From assembly GCA_013112725.1 (NCBI GenBank), contig JABFFZ010000059.1, forward strand, positions 1 through 35,814: DNA of 35,814 bases, read 5' to 3'. How positions within the stretch are numbered: the first letter of the stretch is position 1; each line of letters opens with the position of its first letter. The DNA is from Chloroflexota bacterium (GTDB lineage Bacteria > Chloroflexota > Anaerolineae > Promineifilales > Promineifilaceae). This document shows positions 21,799 through 29,690 of the stretch, piece after piece. Below the pieces are notes generated by a model. It had not been told where the DNA came from, made no database searches, and worked only from the letters and a program-made list of their open reading frames with translations. A program made the position numbers and the translations under genes.

Positions 21799-23346
21799 TT
21801 GTCAAAGTTAATTCGGCTGCTCATCATCCTTATTCTTCTTTTCCTGGCAGCTTGCCGCCAGACCGTACCAGAGGCGCCCACGCCTACCACACCGGCTGTA
21901 TCTACCCCTACCATCACACCTGCCGCTACCCGAACACCGGCGTCTACCAGCACCATCCCACCCACACCAACCATCAACCCAACACCCGTCATTCCCCACC
22001 TTGCTGTCAAGGACCAGGTACTCACCGACGAAGGACAGGTCACAATTGCTTCGGTGCTGAGTCCACAGCCGGGTTGGCTAGTTATCTACACCCTGCCAGG
22101 GGATGAATTGGGCGAGTTGCTCGGATACACGGCCGTGCAACCCGGCAGCAACACCAACTTAACCATCCGCATTGACCCGCTGGCAGCCACCCCTACCCTG
22201 GCGGCTGTGCTGCACGTAGACCAGGGCGTCCCTGGTGAATTTGAATTCCCCGATGGCGCCGACGTGCCGCTGATGTTTGAATCCGGCGTTATCGCCCAAA
22301 CCTTCAATCCACAATTTCAATTGTCCTTGCCTGTTATCACAGTAAATGATCAAGAAATTTTGGAGGATGGTCTAGTGCATCTGGAAAAAGTGGTAGCGCT
22401 GACCCCGGGCTGGCTGATCATTCAAGCCGATGCTGGCGGCCAACCGGGCGCTTATCTGGGGGCAACGCCGCTTACCGCCGGCGCCAATGACAACCTGACG
22501 GTGCATATTCCCTGGCAGCAAGGCACGACCATCCTTCATGCGGTGATTTATGCCGACAACGGCCGTACCCGCCAGCTAGAATTGCCCGACATTGATATCC
22601 CCTTTCAGGTTAATGGGCAGCCCGTGGTCGCCTCATTTCAAGTTTCCTATCCGCCAGATTTGTATGTGCTAGATCAGCCAATCATTGATGGTGAATTTCA
22701 GGTAGAGAGAGTCACCAGCAAGGGGCCTGGTTGGCTGGTGGTTTATTATGATGATGGCGGGCAGCCCGGCCTGATCATTGGCTACGCCGCCCTAAAAGAT
22801 GGCGTGAATGAGCATGTGGCCGTGCGGGTTTTGCACACGGCCGTGACCAACCCCCTGCACATTCGCTTGCATGAAGATACAGAACCTGGTGATGCCTTTG
22901 ACTTTCCCCGTGTAGACCCCCCCATTGTGTATCAGGGCCGGCAATGGCTGCCATACAGCTTCAACACCGAACCCGGCAGTTACATCATCACCCGTGACCA
23001 GGCGCCCCAAGAGACGGCGGACGCCAAACAACAGATCATCATCCCCTATGCCATTGTTGAGCAACCATCATGGGTAGCCATTCATGCCAACGCCAATGGC
23101 ACACCAGGCGAAATCCTGGGTGTGGCTCCACTGCGGGCAGGGCTAAACCGGGAAATTGTAGTGGAAATTGACCCTGCTGCCGCCACAGAAACGCTGCACG
23201 CTGCCTTGTATACCGATAATGGTGAAACCGGCGTCTTTGAATTCCCCAACGGCGCCGACTCACCCATCCAGCGTAATCGCCGCGTCCTGTCTGCGCCATT
23301 TGTGCTGCTTAACTTTAGTGAGCCGCCCCCACCCACTGACGAATAA
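21799..23346 (+). CDS. Lipoprotein with four repeats of a DUF7282-like domain
   Basis: A 515-residue protein starting at TTG 21799, GAGG ten bases upstream. The signal peptide LLIILILLFLAAC has a lipobox cysteine at residue 19. A Pro/Thr-rich linker of about 45 residues follows, then four repeats of about 105-115 residues. Each repeat has a strand ending PGWLVIY or PSWVAIH, a GExLG segment, G-x-N, a T-x-x-LHAxxxxDxG segment and FEFPxGAD-type ending. The pattern resembles DUF7282 domains, best known from haloarchaeal surface proteins. Probable location: outer face of the cytoplasmic membrane. Role unknown; ligand binding or adhesion is possible. Confidence 0.7.
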   Translation: MSKLIRLLIILILLFLAACRQTVPEAPTPTTPAVSTPTITPAATRTPASTSTIPPTPTINPTPVIPHLAVKDQVLTDEGQVTIASVLSPQPGWLVIYTLPGDELGELLGYTAVQPGSNTNLTIRIDPLAATPTLAAVLHVDQGVPGEFEFPDGADVPLMFESGVIAQTFNPQFQLSLPVITVNDQEILEDGLVHLEKVVALTPGWLIIQADAGGQPGAYLGATPLTAGANDNLTVHIPWQQGTTILHAVIYADNGRTRQLELPDIDIPFQVNGQPVVASFQVSYPPDLYVLDQPIIDGEFQVERVTSKGPGWLVVYYDDGGQPGLIIGYAALKDGVNEHVAVRVLHTAVTNPLHIRLHEDTEPGDAFDFPRVDPPIVYQGRQWLPYSFNTEPGSYIITRDQAPQETADAKQQIIIPYAIVEQPSWVAIHANANGTPGEILGVAPLRAGLNREIVVEIDPAAATETLHAALYTDNGETGVFEFPNGADSPIQRNRRVLSAPFVLLNFSEPPPPTDE

Positions 23347-23347
23347 G

Positions 23348-23390
23348 TGTTCAGACCCGGGAGGTTTGGAAAACCTCCCAGGTCTGAACA
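23348..23390. terminator. Long hairpin between convergent lipoprotein and homoserine dehydrogenase genes
   Basis: TGTTCAGACCCGGGAGGTTT and AAACCTCCCAGGTCTGAACA pair over 20 positions with a single mismatch and a three-base loop. There is no T-run. It probably works as a bidirectional terminator or is a dispersed hairpin repeat. Confidence 0.65.
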
Positions 23391-23394
23391 ACGA

Positions 23395-24486
23395 TCAATA
23401 AACTTCGCGCACCAGGGCCAGCATGTCTCCCATCACCCCGGCGGCTGTCATTTCTACCCCTGCTCCTTTGCCGCCAATGAGCAGCGGCTCATCATCATAG
23501 CGTTCGGTACGGAAGCTAATATATTTAAGATTTGCCAGGGCGCTGCCAGCCGGGATCGCTTTCAAGCCCACGCTGCCCCCTTGTGCATTCACCTCCGCCA
23601 CATAACGCAGCACCTGTCCGTTGGCTTTGGCCGCTGCCACCCGTGCCTGCATTGTTTCATCCAAATGCGAAATAACCGCCATAAATTCGGGTATGCTCAG
23701 CGAAGCCATCTCTGGGGCATAGAGCGATTCAACAGTGATGTCGCTTTCTTCTAGCGGCCAACCGGCCAACCGGCCTAAAATGAGGAGTTTGCGCATGGCA
23801 TCCATCCCCCCCAGGTCATCACGTGGGTCAGGTTCGGTATAACCGTTGGTCTTGGCTTCCTGCACGGCCGTGCCAAACGCCACGCCATCATCCATCCGCT
23901 GGCAAATGTAGCCCAAGGTACCGCTCATCTGCCCTTCTATCTGGTAAATAGGATCGTTGGTATCCAACAAATAACGCAGTGTGGCAATAATGGGCTGCCC
24001 GCCACCCACCGTACTTTCATGACGCACACGAGGATGATTGAAAAAGCCCGAAGCTCTTTCCCAGGGGGCTGCCAGCGGCTTTTTGTTGGCTAAGACCACA
24101 CTATAACCCAGGTTAATCGAGCGTTTGAGGACAGACTCCATACCATCCGCCGCCGTCGTATCTACCACCATCACGTTTTCTAATTCGGCTTCGCTGGCTG
24201 CGTCTAACACGCCATGGTCAGACGGCCGTTGCATCGCCACCGGCTTTGTCACCCGCCACTGTGGGTCAACTGACAGCCCTTGCTGTTTAGCCGCGGCTAT
24301 ATCCAAAAGCTGCTCGTCACTCAGGCCACTCACCGCCCATTGCCACGTTTTGCTGTCCGCCACCGCCACCACGGCAAAGTGACAGTGATTGCGCGCCGCC
24401 ATTCGTTCACGGCCGTACACCATTTGCCGCAGCAGCGCACCACCAACCCCTCCCGCGCCATATAAAATCACCGGTACCCGCTTCAT
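23395..24486 (-). CDS. hom: Homoserine dehydrogenase (without ACT domain)
   Basis: A 363-residue protein. The N-terminal NAD(P)-binding GAGGVGGALL, the VVDTTAADG strand, ANKKPLA with the catalytic-site lysine, the ESTVGGGQPII substrate motif, SGTLGYI and DPRDDLGGMDAMRKLLILGR identify the homoserine dehydrogenase family. It reduces aspartate semialdehyde to homoserine on the route to threonine, isoleucine and methionine. The feedback-regulatory ACT domain of long forms is absent. AAGGAG is nine bases before the ATG. The upstream leader with peptide ORF and terminator points to amino-acid-dependent attenuation. Confidence 0.85.
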   Translation of the reverse strand: MKRVPVILYGAGGVGGALLRQMVYGRERMAARNHCHFAVVAVADSKTWQWAVSGLSDEQLLDIAAAKQQGLSVDPQWRVTKPVAMQRPSDHGVLDAASEAELENVMVVDTTAADGMESVLKRSINLGYSVVLANKKPLAAPWERASGFFNHPRVRHESTVGGGQPIIATLRYLLDTNDPIYQIEGQMSGTLGYICQRMDDGVAFGTAVQEAKTNGYTEPDPRDDLGGMDAMRKLLILGRLAGWPLEESDITVESLYAPEMASLSIPEFMAVISHLDETMQARVAAAKANGQVLRYVAEVNAQGGSVGLKAIPAGSALANLKYISFRTERYDDEPLLIGGKGAGVEMTAAGVMGDMLALVREVY

Positions 24487-24535
24487 TCAAAAAACTCCTT
24501 CAAGAAAAATCATGAATGATGAAAGCATTTTCAAT

Positions 24536-24566
24536 ACAAAACAAAAGCCCCGTCCGAAAACGAGGC
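24536..24566 (-). terminator. Attenuator terminator in the homoserine dehydrogenase leader
   Basis: On the minus strand GCCTCGT TTTCGG ACGGGGC forms a stem, with one G-T pair, followed by TTTTGTTTTG. It lies between the leader peptide and hom. CCTTTG at the end of the leader ORF can pair with CAAAGG at the terminator base, an antiterminator alternative to the ACACCGTAG/CTACGGTGT stem. Confidence 0.65.
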
Positions 24567-24585
24567 CTTTGCTTACACCGTAGCG

Positions 24586-24639
24586 CTAACTTTCCAAAGG
24601 AGGCAGCACTACGGTGTGTTCAGGTAAACAACTATCCAT
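24586..24639 (-). CDS. Leader peptide of the hom attenuator (17 residues)
   Basis: GAGGAGGT (24654-24647) stands seven bases before ATG 24639. The peptide is MDSCLPEHTVVLPPLES. Its second half (codons for H-T-V-V-L) forms the left arm of a stem ACACCGTAG/CTACGGTGT whose right arm lies past its stop. Ribosome stalling in this peptide would free the CCTTTG segment. The T-V-V-L codons would suit sensing of threonine or branched-chain amino acids, products beyond homoserine (inference). It is too short to judge by itself, but the promoter, ribosome site, stem and terminator together make it credible. Confidence 0.55.
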   Translation of the reverse strand: MDSCLPEHTVVLPPLES

Positions 24640-24697
24640 GAGCACCACCTCCTCATGATATAAGATAGCAACAATAAATTGAGGAAATGATGTGGGC

Positions 24698-24726
24698 ATT
24701 ATGGCACATATGGCAGGTGGTGTCAA
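24698..24726 (-). promoter_or_regulatory. Promoter of the hom leader
   Basis: On the minus strand TTGACA (24726-24721), exactly 17 bases, CATAAT (24703-24698). It begins 10 bases past the stop of the upstream aminotransferase gene. The start point would be near 24691, about 50 bases before the leader peptide. Confidence 0.7.
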
Positions 24727-24735
24727 ATTAGGAAA

Positions 24736-25980
24736 TCAGGCCAATGCCGCCAACGCCTCGATAACTTGTTCCACCTCATCATGGGTGTTGTAATGCACAA
24801 AACCAATCCGCACCAGGCCACCCTTGTCAGCCAGACCCAGGCGCTCCATCACCGCCACCGCGTAATAATCGCCATGCCATACAAAAATGCTTTGCTCCCC
24901 TAACCTGGCCGCCACCGCTTCCGGTGCATACCCATCCAGACTAACGGCAAACGTGGGTGTGCGTCGTTCCAGGTTTTCCACATCGGTAATGCCATACACC
25001 CGCAGACCGGGGATTTTGGCGGCGCCTTCCAAAAACCGGTAGCTCAGACCCATCTCGTACTCTTTAATGTGGGCCATCGCCTGCACCAGCCGTTCCCGGC
25101 GTGTGCCGTGATCCCCACCAAGCATGGCGATGTAATCTACCGCCGCCGTCACGCCAGCCAGGCTTTCAAAACTCTGCGTACCTGTTTCCCACTTGCCCGG
25201 CGGTTTGGGAGAAGACGGCCGTACCTTATACGCCTTTAACGCATCCAACAATTCATACTTACCATAGAGCGCCCCCACATGGCCGCCAAAAAACTTATAT
25301 ACCGACGTCGCCAGAAAATCACAATCCAACGCCTGCACGTCAATCAGGCCATGCGGTGCAAAATGTACCGAATCCACAAAAACCAAAGCGCCCACCTCGT
25401 GCGCCATTTGCACCACGTGCTGCACATTGCTGATGCTGCCAACGGCATTCGAGGCATAGGTCACAGCCACCAGCCGGGTTTTTTCATTGAGCAAACCGGG
25501 CAGCAAATCCAGGCGCAAGGTGCAATCGGCCGGATCAAAATCCAACCAGCGCACGGTCACGCCGCGATCAGCCGCCGCCAGCACCCAGGGCGTAATGTTG
25601 GCGTCGTGGTCCAGCCGGGTGACGATGATCTCGTCGCCGGGCTGCCAGGTCTGCGCCAGGGCACGGCTGAAGGCAAATGTCAGGCTGGTCATATTCTGGC
25701 CGAAGACAATTTCTTCGGGTCGCCGCGCATGGTAAAAGTCCATCATCGCCTGGCGCGCCGCCATGATGACGCCATCGGTGTATTGGCTGGTGAAAAAGGG
25801 GCCGCCCTGATTGCTGCCGCCATGCATCAGATACATGGCGATAGCGTCAATGACCGGCTGCGGCGTCTGCGTACCGCCAGGCCCGTCCAGGTACACGGCC
25901 GTGCGCCCATTCACCACTAATTGCAAAGCCGGAAACTGGCTGCGGATTGTCTGTAGATCAAAGGGGGTTTGTGTTTTCAT
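24736..25980 (-). CDS. Cysteine desulfurase-like class-V aminotransferase (VC1184/TIGR01976 type)
   Basis: A 414-residue protein of the aminotransferase class-V fold. The PLP-binding lysine is in ATSVYKFFGGHVG, and D of FVDSVHFAPH binds the pyridine nitrogen. Other motifs: YLDGPGGTQTPQPV, VTRLDHDANITPW, YASNAVGSI. The persulfide-forming cysteine loop of IscS/SufS is absent; the equivalent segment reads FVWHGDYYAVAVMERLG. That fits the desulfurase-like subfamily rather than true desulfurases. The substrate is unknown. The promoter for hom follows directly. Confidence 0.8.
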   Translation of the reverse strand: MKTQTPFDLQTIRSQFPALQLVVNGRTAVYLDGPGGTQTPQPVIDAIAMYLMHGGSNQGGPFFTSQYTDGVIMAARQAMMDFYHARRPEEIVFGQNMTSLTFAFSRALAQTWQPGDEIIVTRLDHDANITPWVLAAADRGVTVRWLDFDPADCTLRLDLLPGLLNEKTRLVAVTYASNAVGSISNVQHVVQMAHEVGALVFVDSVHFAPHGLIDVQALDCDFLATSVYKFFGGHVGALYGKYELLDALKAYKVRPSSPKPPGKWETGTQSFESLAGVTAAVDYIAMLGGDHGTRRERLVQAMAHIKEYEMGLSYRFLEGAAKIPGLRVYGITDVENLERRTPTFAVSLDGYAPEAVAARLGEQSIFVWHGDYYAVAVMERLGLADKGGLVRIGFVHYNTHDEVEQVIEALAALA

Positions 25981-26033
25981 GCGCTAATTATAGAGGACAA
26001 GGTGGCGCGGTGACAGGGCGAAAAGGGGACGAA

Positions 26034-26154
26034 ATGTCGGATTATGCCCTTTCTACCAGACAGGCTATCATTGTTCGTAGCAGGCAAGTTATCCTCTGCT
26101 AACGGCGATAAATCGCCGACTACAAACGTACAAACGACGAACGAGGAGAATGAT
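26034..26154. other. Intergenic stretch with a solo IS630-type end and nested hairpins
   Basis: AATGTCGGATTATGCCCTTT (26034-26053) matches the terminal repeat block of the IS630-like element and the MITE, but no partner end or GTATA follows. A GGCGATAAATCGCC hairpin and the flanking GTAGCAG/CTGCTAA and CTACAA/TTGTTCGTAG pairs lie downstream. It is the leader region of the S9 peptidase gene. Confidence 0.4.
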
Positions 26155-28167
26155 ATGACGGAAAACAAACGGCCGTTAACGGCCGAAGACCTCTATAACT
26201 TGCAATTGGTCAGCGACCCGCAAATTTCACCGGACGGGCAACACGTCATTTTTGGGTTGAACCGGGTAGACCAGAAGACGGAGAAGAAGTATATGAACCT
26301 GTGGCTGGCGGCGACGGACGGCCGTACCCCACCCCGTCAGTTTACTTATGGCGACCAGACCGACACCTATGCCCGCTGGTCGCCCGACGGCACAACCATC
26401 GCCTTCCTCTCCAACCGCAAAGACGAAAAGCAGATGCAAATTTACGCCATCCCCTTGGGCGGCGGTGAGGCCCGGCCCGTCACCAACGTTCAGGGCAGCT
26501 TTGCCAGCTTTGCCTGGTCGCCGGATGGCTCATGTTTTGTGGCCCAATTCCGCCAGAAGGATGAAGCCGCCCGCGAACGCGAGCAAGATGAGCAAAAGAA
26601 GAAGTTGGGTGTGGTGGCGCGGCACATTACCAGCTTGAATTACAAATATGACGGCGCCGGCTACCTGCCTCAGGAAAAGTGGCACATCTGGACGTTTAGC
26701 GCCGAAACGGGCGAGGGAACACAGCTAACCAGCGGTGATACGCAGGCAACGGAACCGTGCTGGTCGCCCGACGGCCGTGCCATCCTCTTCGTTTCCAACC
26801 ACTATCCAGACCCCGACCTGCACCCGGATGAGACGGAACTGTATCTGATCCCGGCAGATGGCGGTGAGGCAGTGCCGGTGGAAACAGGGCATCACGGCCG
26901 TAAATTCTCCCCTTCCTTCTCGCCAGACGGCCAGACCATTGCCTACCTGGGGCGCGCCCGTTTGGGCGATTGGGGGCAAAACACCTGCCTGTACGTCGTC
27001 CCCACTGCTGGTGGGCAGGCGCGGAATCTCTCTATTGCCCATGATTTGCACCTGAGCCTGGCTACGCTGACCGACACGGGCAGCAACACACCGCAGCCCC
27101 CGCCCACCTGGTCGGCGGACGGCCGTCGCATTTACATCCAGGCCACCGAATTGGGCAACCAACCGCTGCTGGCTTTTGACGTGGCAACCGGCGATTATGA
27201 ACGCCTCATTGATGAACCGGGACTGGTGGGCAGCTTCAACCTGGACGCGGCTCAAAACCGGCTGGTCTATCTGTGGGGCGACCAGTACAGCACCGGGCAG
27301 GTGTGGCAGCGCCGCCTGCATGAGCCAGCGGCCACCCCGCTGACCCACTTTAACCAGGCGCTTTTTGCCGAAATCAACTGGGGGCAGCTAGAAGAAGTAT
27401 GGGTTGATGGGCCTGATGGTAACGACCTACATGGCTGGATTTTGACGCCGCCCGATTTTGACCCGGCCCGGCAATACCCGGCCATCATCGAAATTCACGG
27501 GGGGCCCATGACACAGTACGGCCGTGTCTTCATGCACGAATTTCACTTTTTGGCCGCCGGTGGGTACGTGGTGGCCTTTAGCAACCCGCGCGGCAGCCAG
27601 GGGTACGGCGACGCCCACGCCGCCGCCATTGCCAACCGCTGGGGTACGGTGGATTACGCCGACGTGATAGCCTGGGCCGATTACGTGGCCGCGCTGCCCT
27701 ACGTAGACGCCCAGCGCATGGGTGTTACCGGCGGCAGCTATGGCGGCTATATGACCACCCTCATCATCGGCAAGACCCACCGCTTCAAAGCAGCCGTTGC
27801 CCAGCGTGTGGTCAGCAATTTACTCAGTTTCTACGGTTCATCAGACTTGAACTGGATGACGGAATATCTGATTGGCGCAGGCTCCCAACCCTGGGATGAC
27901 CTGGCTGGCTACTGGCAGCAATCCCCCATCAGCTTCATCGGCAAGGCGCGCACCCCCACCCTGGTCATCCACAGCGAAGCTGACTTTCGCTGCAACCAGG
28001 AACAGGGGGAGCAGGTCTTTGTGGCCCTCAAACGGTTAGGCGTGGACACGGAACTGGTCTTGTTCCCGGAAGAGTCACACGGGTTAAGTCGTGACGGCCG
28101 TACCGACCGCCGCATCCAACGCCTGCACCACATCAAACGCTGGTTTGATAAATATCTGAGTCAGTAA
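26155..28167 (+). CDS. S9-family prolyl oligopeptidase-type peptidase
   Basis: A 670-residue protein from ATG 26155, GAGGAG six bases upstream; a longer frame from 26044 has no site and is rejected. Residues about 10-380 form a beta-propeller (repeated ARWSPDGTTIAFLSNR-, CWSPDGRAILFVSN-, SPSFSPDGQTIAYLG-like blades). The C-terminal alpha/beta hydrolase has the triad Ser528 in GGSYGGYM, Asp610 in HSEADFRC and His642 in EESHGLS. The closest type is acylaminoacyl-peptidase/DPP-like. There is no signal peptide, so it is probably a cytoplasmic peptide-degrading enzyme. Confidence 0.9.
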   Translation: MTENKRPLTAEDLYNLQLVSDPQISPDGQHVIFGLNRVDQKTEKKYMNLWLAATDGRTPPRQFTYGDQTDTYARWSPDGTTIAFLSNRKDEKQMQIYAIPLGGGEARPVTNVQGSFASFAWSPDGSCFVAQFRQKDEAAREREQDEQKKKLGVVARHITSLNYKYDGAGYLPQEKWHIWTFSAETGEGTQLTSGDTQATEPCWSPDGRAILFVSNHYPDPDLHPDETELYLIPADGGEAVPVETGHHGRKFSPSFSPDGQTIAYLGRARLGDWGQNTCLYVVPTAGGQARNLSIAHDLHLSLATLTDTGSNTPQPPPTWSADGRRIYIQATELGNQPLLAFDVATGDYERLIDEPGLVGSFNLDAAQNRLVYLWGDQYSTGQVWQRRLHEPAATPLTHFNQALFAEINWGQLEEVWVDGPDGNDLHGWILTPPDFDPARQYPAIIEIHGGPMTQYGRVFMHEFHFLAAGGYVVAFSNPRGSQGYGDAHAAAIANRWGTVDYADVIAWADYVAALPYVDAQRMGVTGGSYGGYMTTLIIGKTHRFKAAVAQRVVSNLLSFYGSSDLNWMTEYLIGAGSQPWDDLAGYWQQSPISFIGKARTPTLVIHSEADFRCNQEQGEQVFVALKRLGVDTELVLFPEESHGLSRDGRTDRRIQRLHHIKRWFDKYLSQ

Positions 28168-28199
28168 CAGAAAAGGGGGTAGTCCCCTTTTCTGTTACT
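28163..28199. terminator. Perfect bidirectional hairpin terminator
   Basis: AGTAACAGAAAAGGGG (28163-28178) and CCCCTTTTCTGTTACT (28184-28199) are perfect inverted copies with a five-base loop. The stop codons of both convergent genes (S9 peptidase and glutamate dehydrogenase) lie in the outer ends of the arms. Confidence 0.85.
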
Positions 28200-29488
28200 T
28201 AAACCCAACCGCGCAGCCGCACCGCTTCTGCTACCCGGTCAACCGCCACCAGGTAAGCCGCCACGCGGGTGTCCACCTTCTTGGACTGGGACATAGCATG
28301 AACCGCCTGAAACGCCGTCGTAATTTTGCGGTCCAGTCGTTCATTGACCATGGCTTCATCCCAGTAGAACTGGTAGCCGTTCTGCACCATCTCAAAGTAA
28401 GAGACGATAACGCCGCCCGCATTGCACAAAAAGTCTGGGATAATGTAGACGCCCTTGTCATTGAGAATGTTGTCCGCCTCCGGCGTCGTGGGGCCGTTCG
28501 CCAGTTCGGCCACAATTTTGGCCTTGACGCGGTCGGCATTCTGGCCGGTTAGCTGGTTCTCGATGGCCGCCGGAATGAGAATTTCCACCGGCAGTTCCAG
28601 CAGTTCGCTATTGCTAATTTCTTCGGTTTCCGGGCAATTGATCACCTTGCCAGTACGGCGCACATGGTCGCTGACAACTTTGGGGTCGAGGCCGTGTGCA
28701 TTGTAAATGGCGCCAAATTCGTCGCTGACAGCCACCACTTTCAGACCAAATTTGGCCGCCAGTTGGTGGGCGTTGCCGCCCACATTACCGTAACCTTGAA
28801 TGGCACAGGTGGTTTCGCCCAGGGCCATGCCCTTTACTTTGGCCGCTTCGCGGATGGTGAATAGGCCGCCTAACGCTGTAGCCGGGGTGCGTCCCTGCGA
28901 GCCACCCAGGGGCAGCGGTTTGCCGGTGATGACGCCGGGTTCGTGCCAGCCCATCAGGGTTTCATATTCATCCAGCATCCAGGCCATAATTTGGGGATGG
29001 GTGTTTACGTCGGGGGCAGGCACATCCTGGGTGATGCCGATGTGCCGGGCGATGTTGCGCATGTAGCCACGACTGAGCCGTTCTAGCTCGCCCTGGGAGA
29101 GTTCGCGCGGGTTGCAAATGACGCCGCCCTTGCCACCGCCGAGGGGGATGTCGGACACGGCCGTTTTCCAGGTCATCCACGCCGCCAACGCCCGCACAGT
29201 GTCAATCGTCTCGTCGGGGTGAAAGCGAATGCCACCTTTGGCCGGGCCGCGGGCATCATTGTACTGCACACGGAAGCCTTTGAAGGTCTGGGTACGGCCG
29301 TCATCCATGCGCACCGGGATGGTGAAATGGAATTCCCGCATTGGTTCCCGCAAAAAGGCGTGCATGTCGGGGTCGAGTTGTAAAACTGCCGCAGCTTCAT
29401 CTAACTGAGCCTGCGCAATTGCAAATGGGTTCAGATTCTCTTTCATTTTAACTTGTACTCCGTTTTCAAAGTGGGATTCTGTGGACAT
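28199..29488 (-). CDS. gdhA: Glu/Leu/Phe/Val-type NAD(P) glutamate dehydrogenase
   Basis: 429 residues from ATG 29488; an ATG at 29446 (MKENLNPFAIAQ) is an equally plausible start. Motifs: FRVQYNDARGPAKGGIRFHP, GGGKGGVICNP with the catalytic lysine, VPAPDVNTHPQIMAWM, GGSQGRTPATALGG, cofactor-binding QGYGNVGGN, and LIPAAIENQLT. It interconverts glutamate and 2-oxoglutarate plus ammonia. The length matches hexameric GDH of the 410-430 class. An inverted repeat CACTTGACA/TGTCAAGTG (29494-29502 and 29531-29539) stands upstream and may be its operator. Confidence 0.9.
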   Translation of the reverse strand: MSTESHFENGVQVKMKENLNPFAIAQAQLDEAAAVLQLDPDMHAFLREPMREFHFTIPVRMDDGRTQTFKGFRVQYNDARGPAKGGIRFHPDETIDTVRALAAWMTWKTAVSDIPLGGGKGGVICNPRELSQGELERLSRGYMRNIARHIGITQDVPAPDVNTHPQIMAWMLDEYETLMGWHEPGVITGKPLPLGGSQGRTPATALGGLFTIREAAKVKGMALGETTCAIQGYGNVGGNAHQLAAKFGLKVVAVSDEFGAIYNAHGLDPKVVSDHVRRTGKVINCPETEEISNSELLELPVEILIPAAIENQLTGQNADRVKAKIVAELANGPTTPEADNILNDKGVYIIPDFLCNAGGVIVSYFEMVQNGYQFYWDEAMVNERLDRKITTAFQAVHAMSQSKKVDTRVAAYLVAVDRVAEAVRLRGWV

Positions 29489-29493
29489 GACTG

Positions 29494-29539
29494 CCCACTT
29501 GACAGGAGTGTCTACGATTCTGTCTGGTGTGTCAAGTGA
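29494..29539. promoter_or_regulatory. Inverted repeat upstream of the glutamate dehydrogenase gene
   Basis: CACTTGACA and TGTCAAGTG are perfect 9-bp inverted copies about 28 bases apart. On the minus strand the distal arm supplies a TTGACA -35-like hexamer. Operator or promoter element; no clear -10 is seen. Confidence 0.4.
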
Positions 29540-29559
29540 CTTAGATCAGGGTAGAAGCC

Positions 29560-29690
29560 GGTAATCCGTTACCCGTGATGCGTGATGGGTGACGAGTGAC
29601 GAGTGACGAGTGACGAGTGATGAGTGACGAGTGAGGCGTGATGCGTGATGCGTGAACCAAAAACCGATCACGGATTACGGATTACGATCA
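29560..29690. repeat. Tandem GTGAYGM heptamer array with heptamer flanks
   Basis: Eleven heptamers (29575-29651): GTGATGC, GTGATGG, four GTGACGA, GTGATGA, GTGACGA, GTGAGGC and two GTGATGC. On either side are GTAATCCGTTAC and the inverted CGGATTACGGATTACG, giving a nested hairpin. The array lies between the glycosyltransferase stop and the glutamate dehydrogenase start, both on the minus strand. Confidence 0.85.

Noticed and set aside
25279..25920. 213-codon plus-strand ORF
   Set aside because: It is a shadow of the class-V aminotransferase-like gene on the minus strand, with no motifs.
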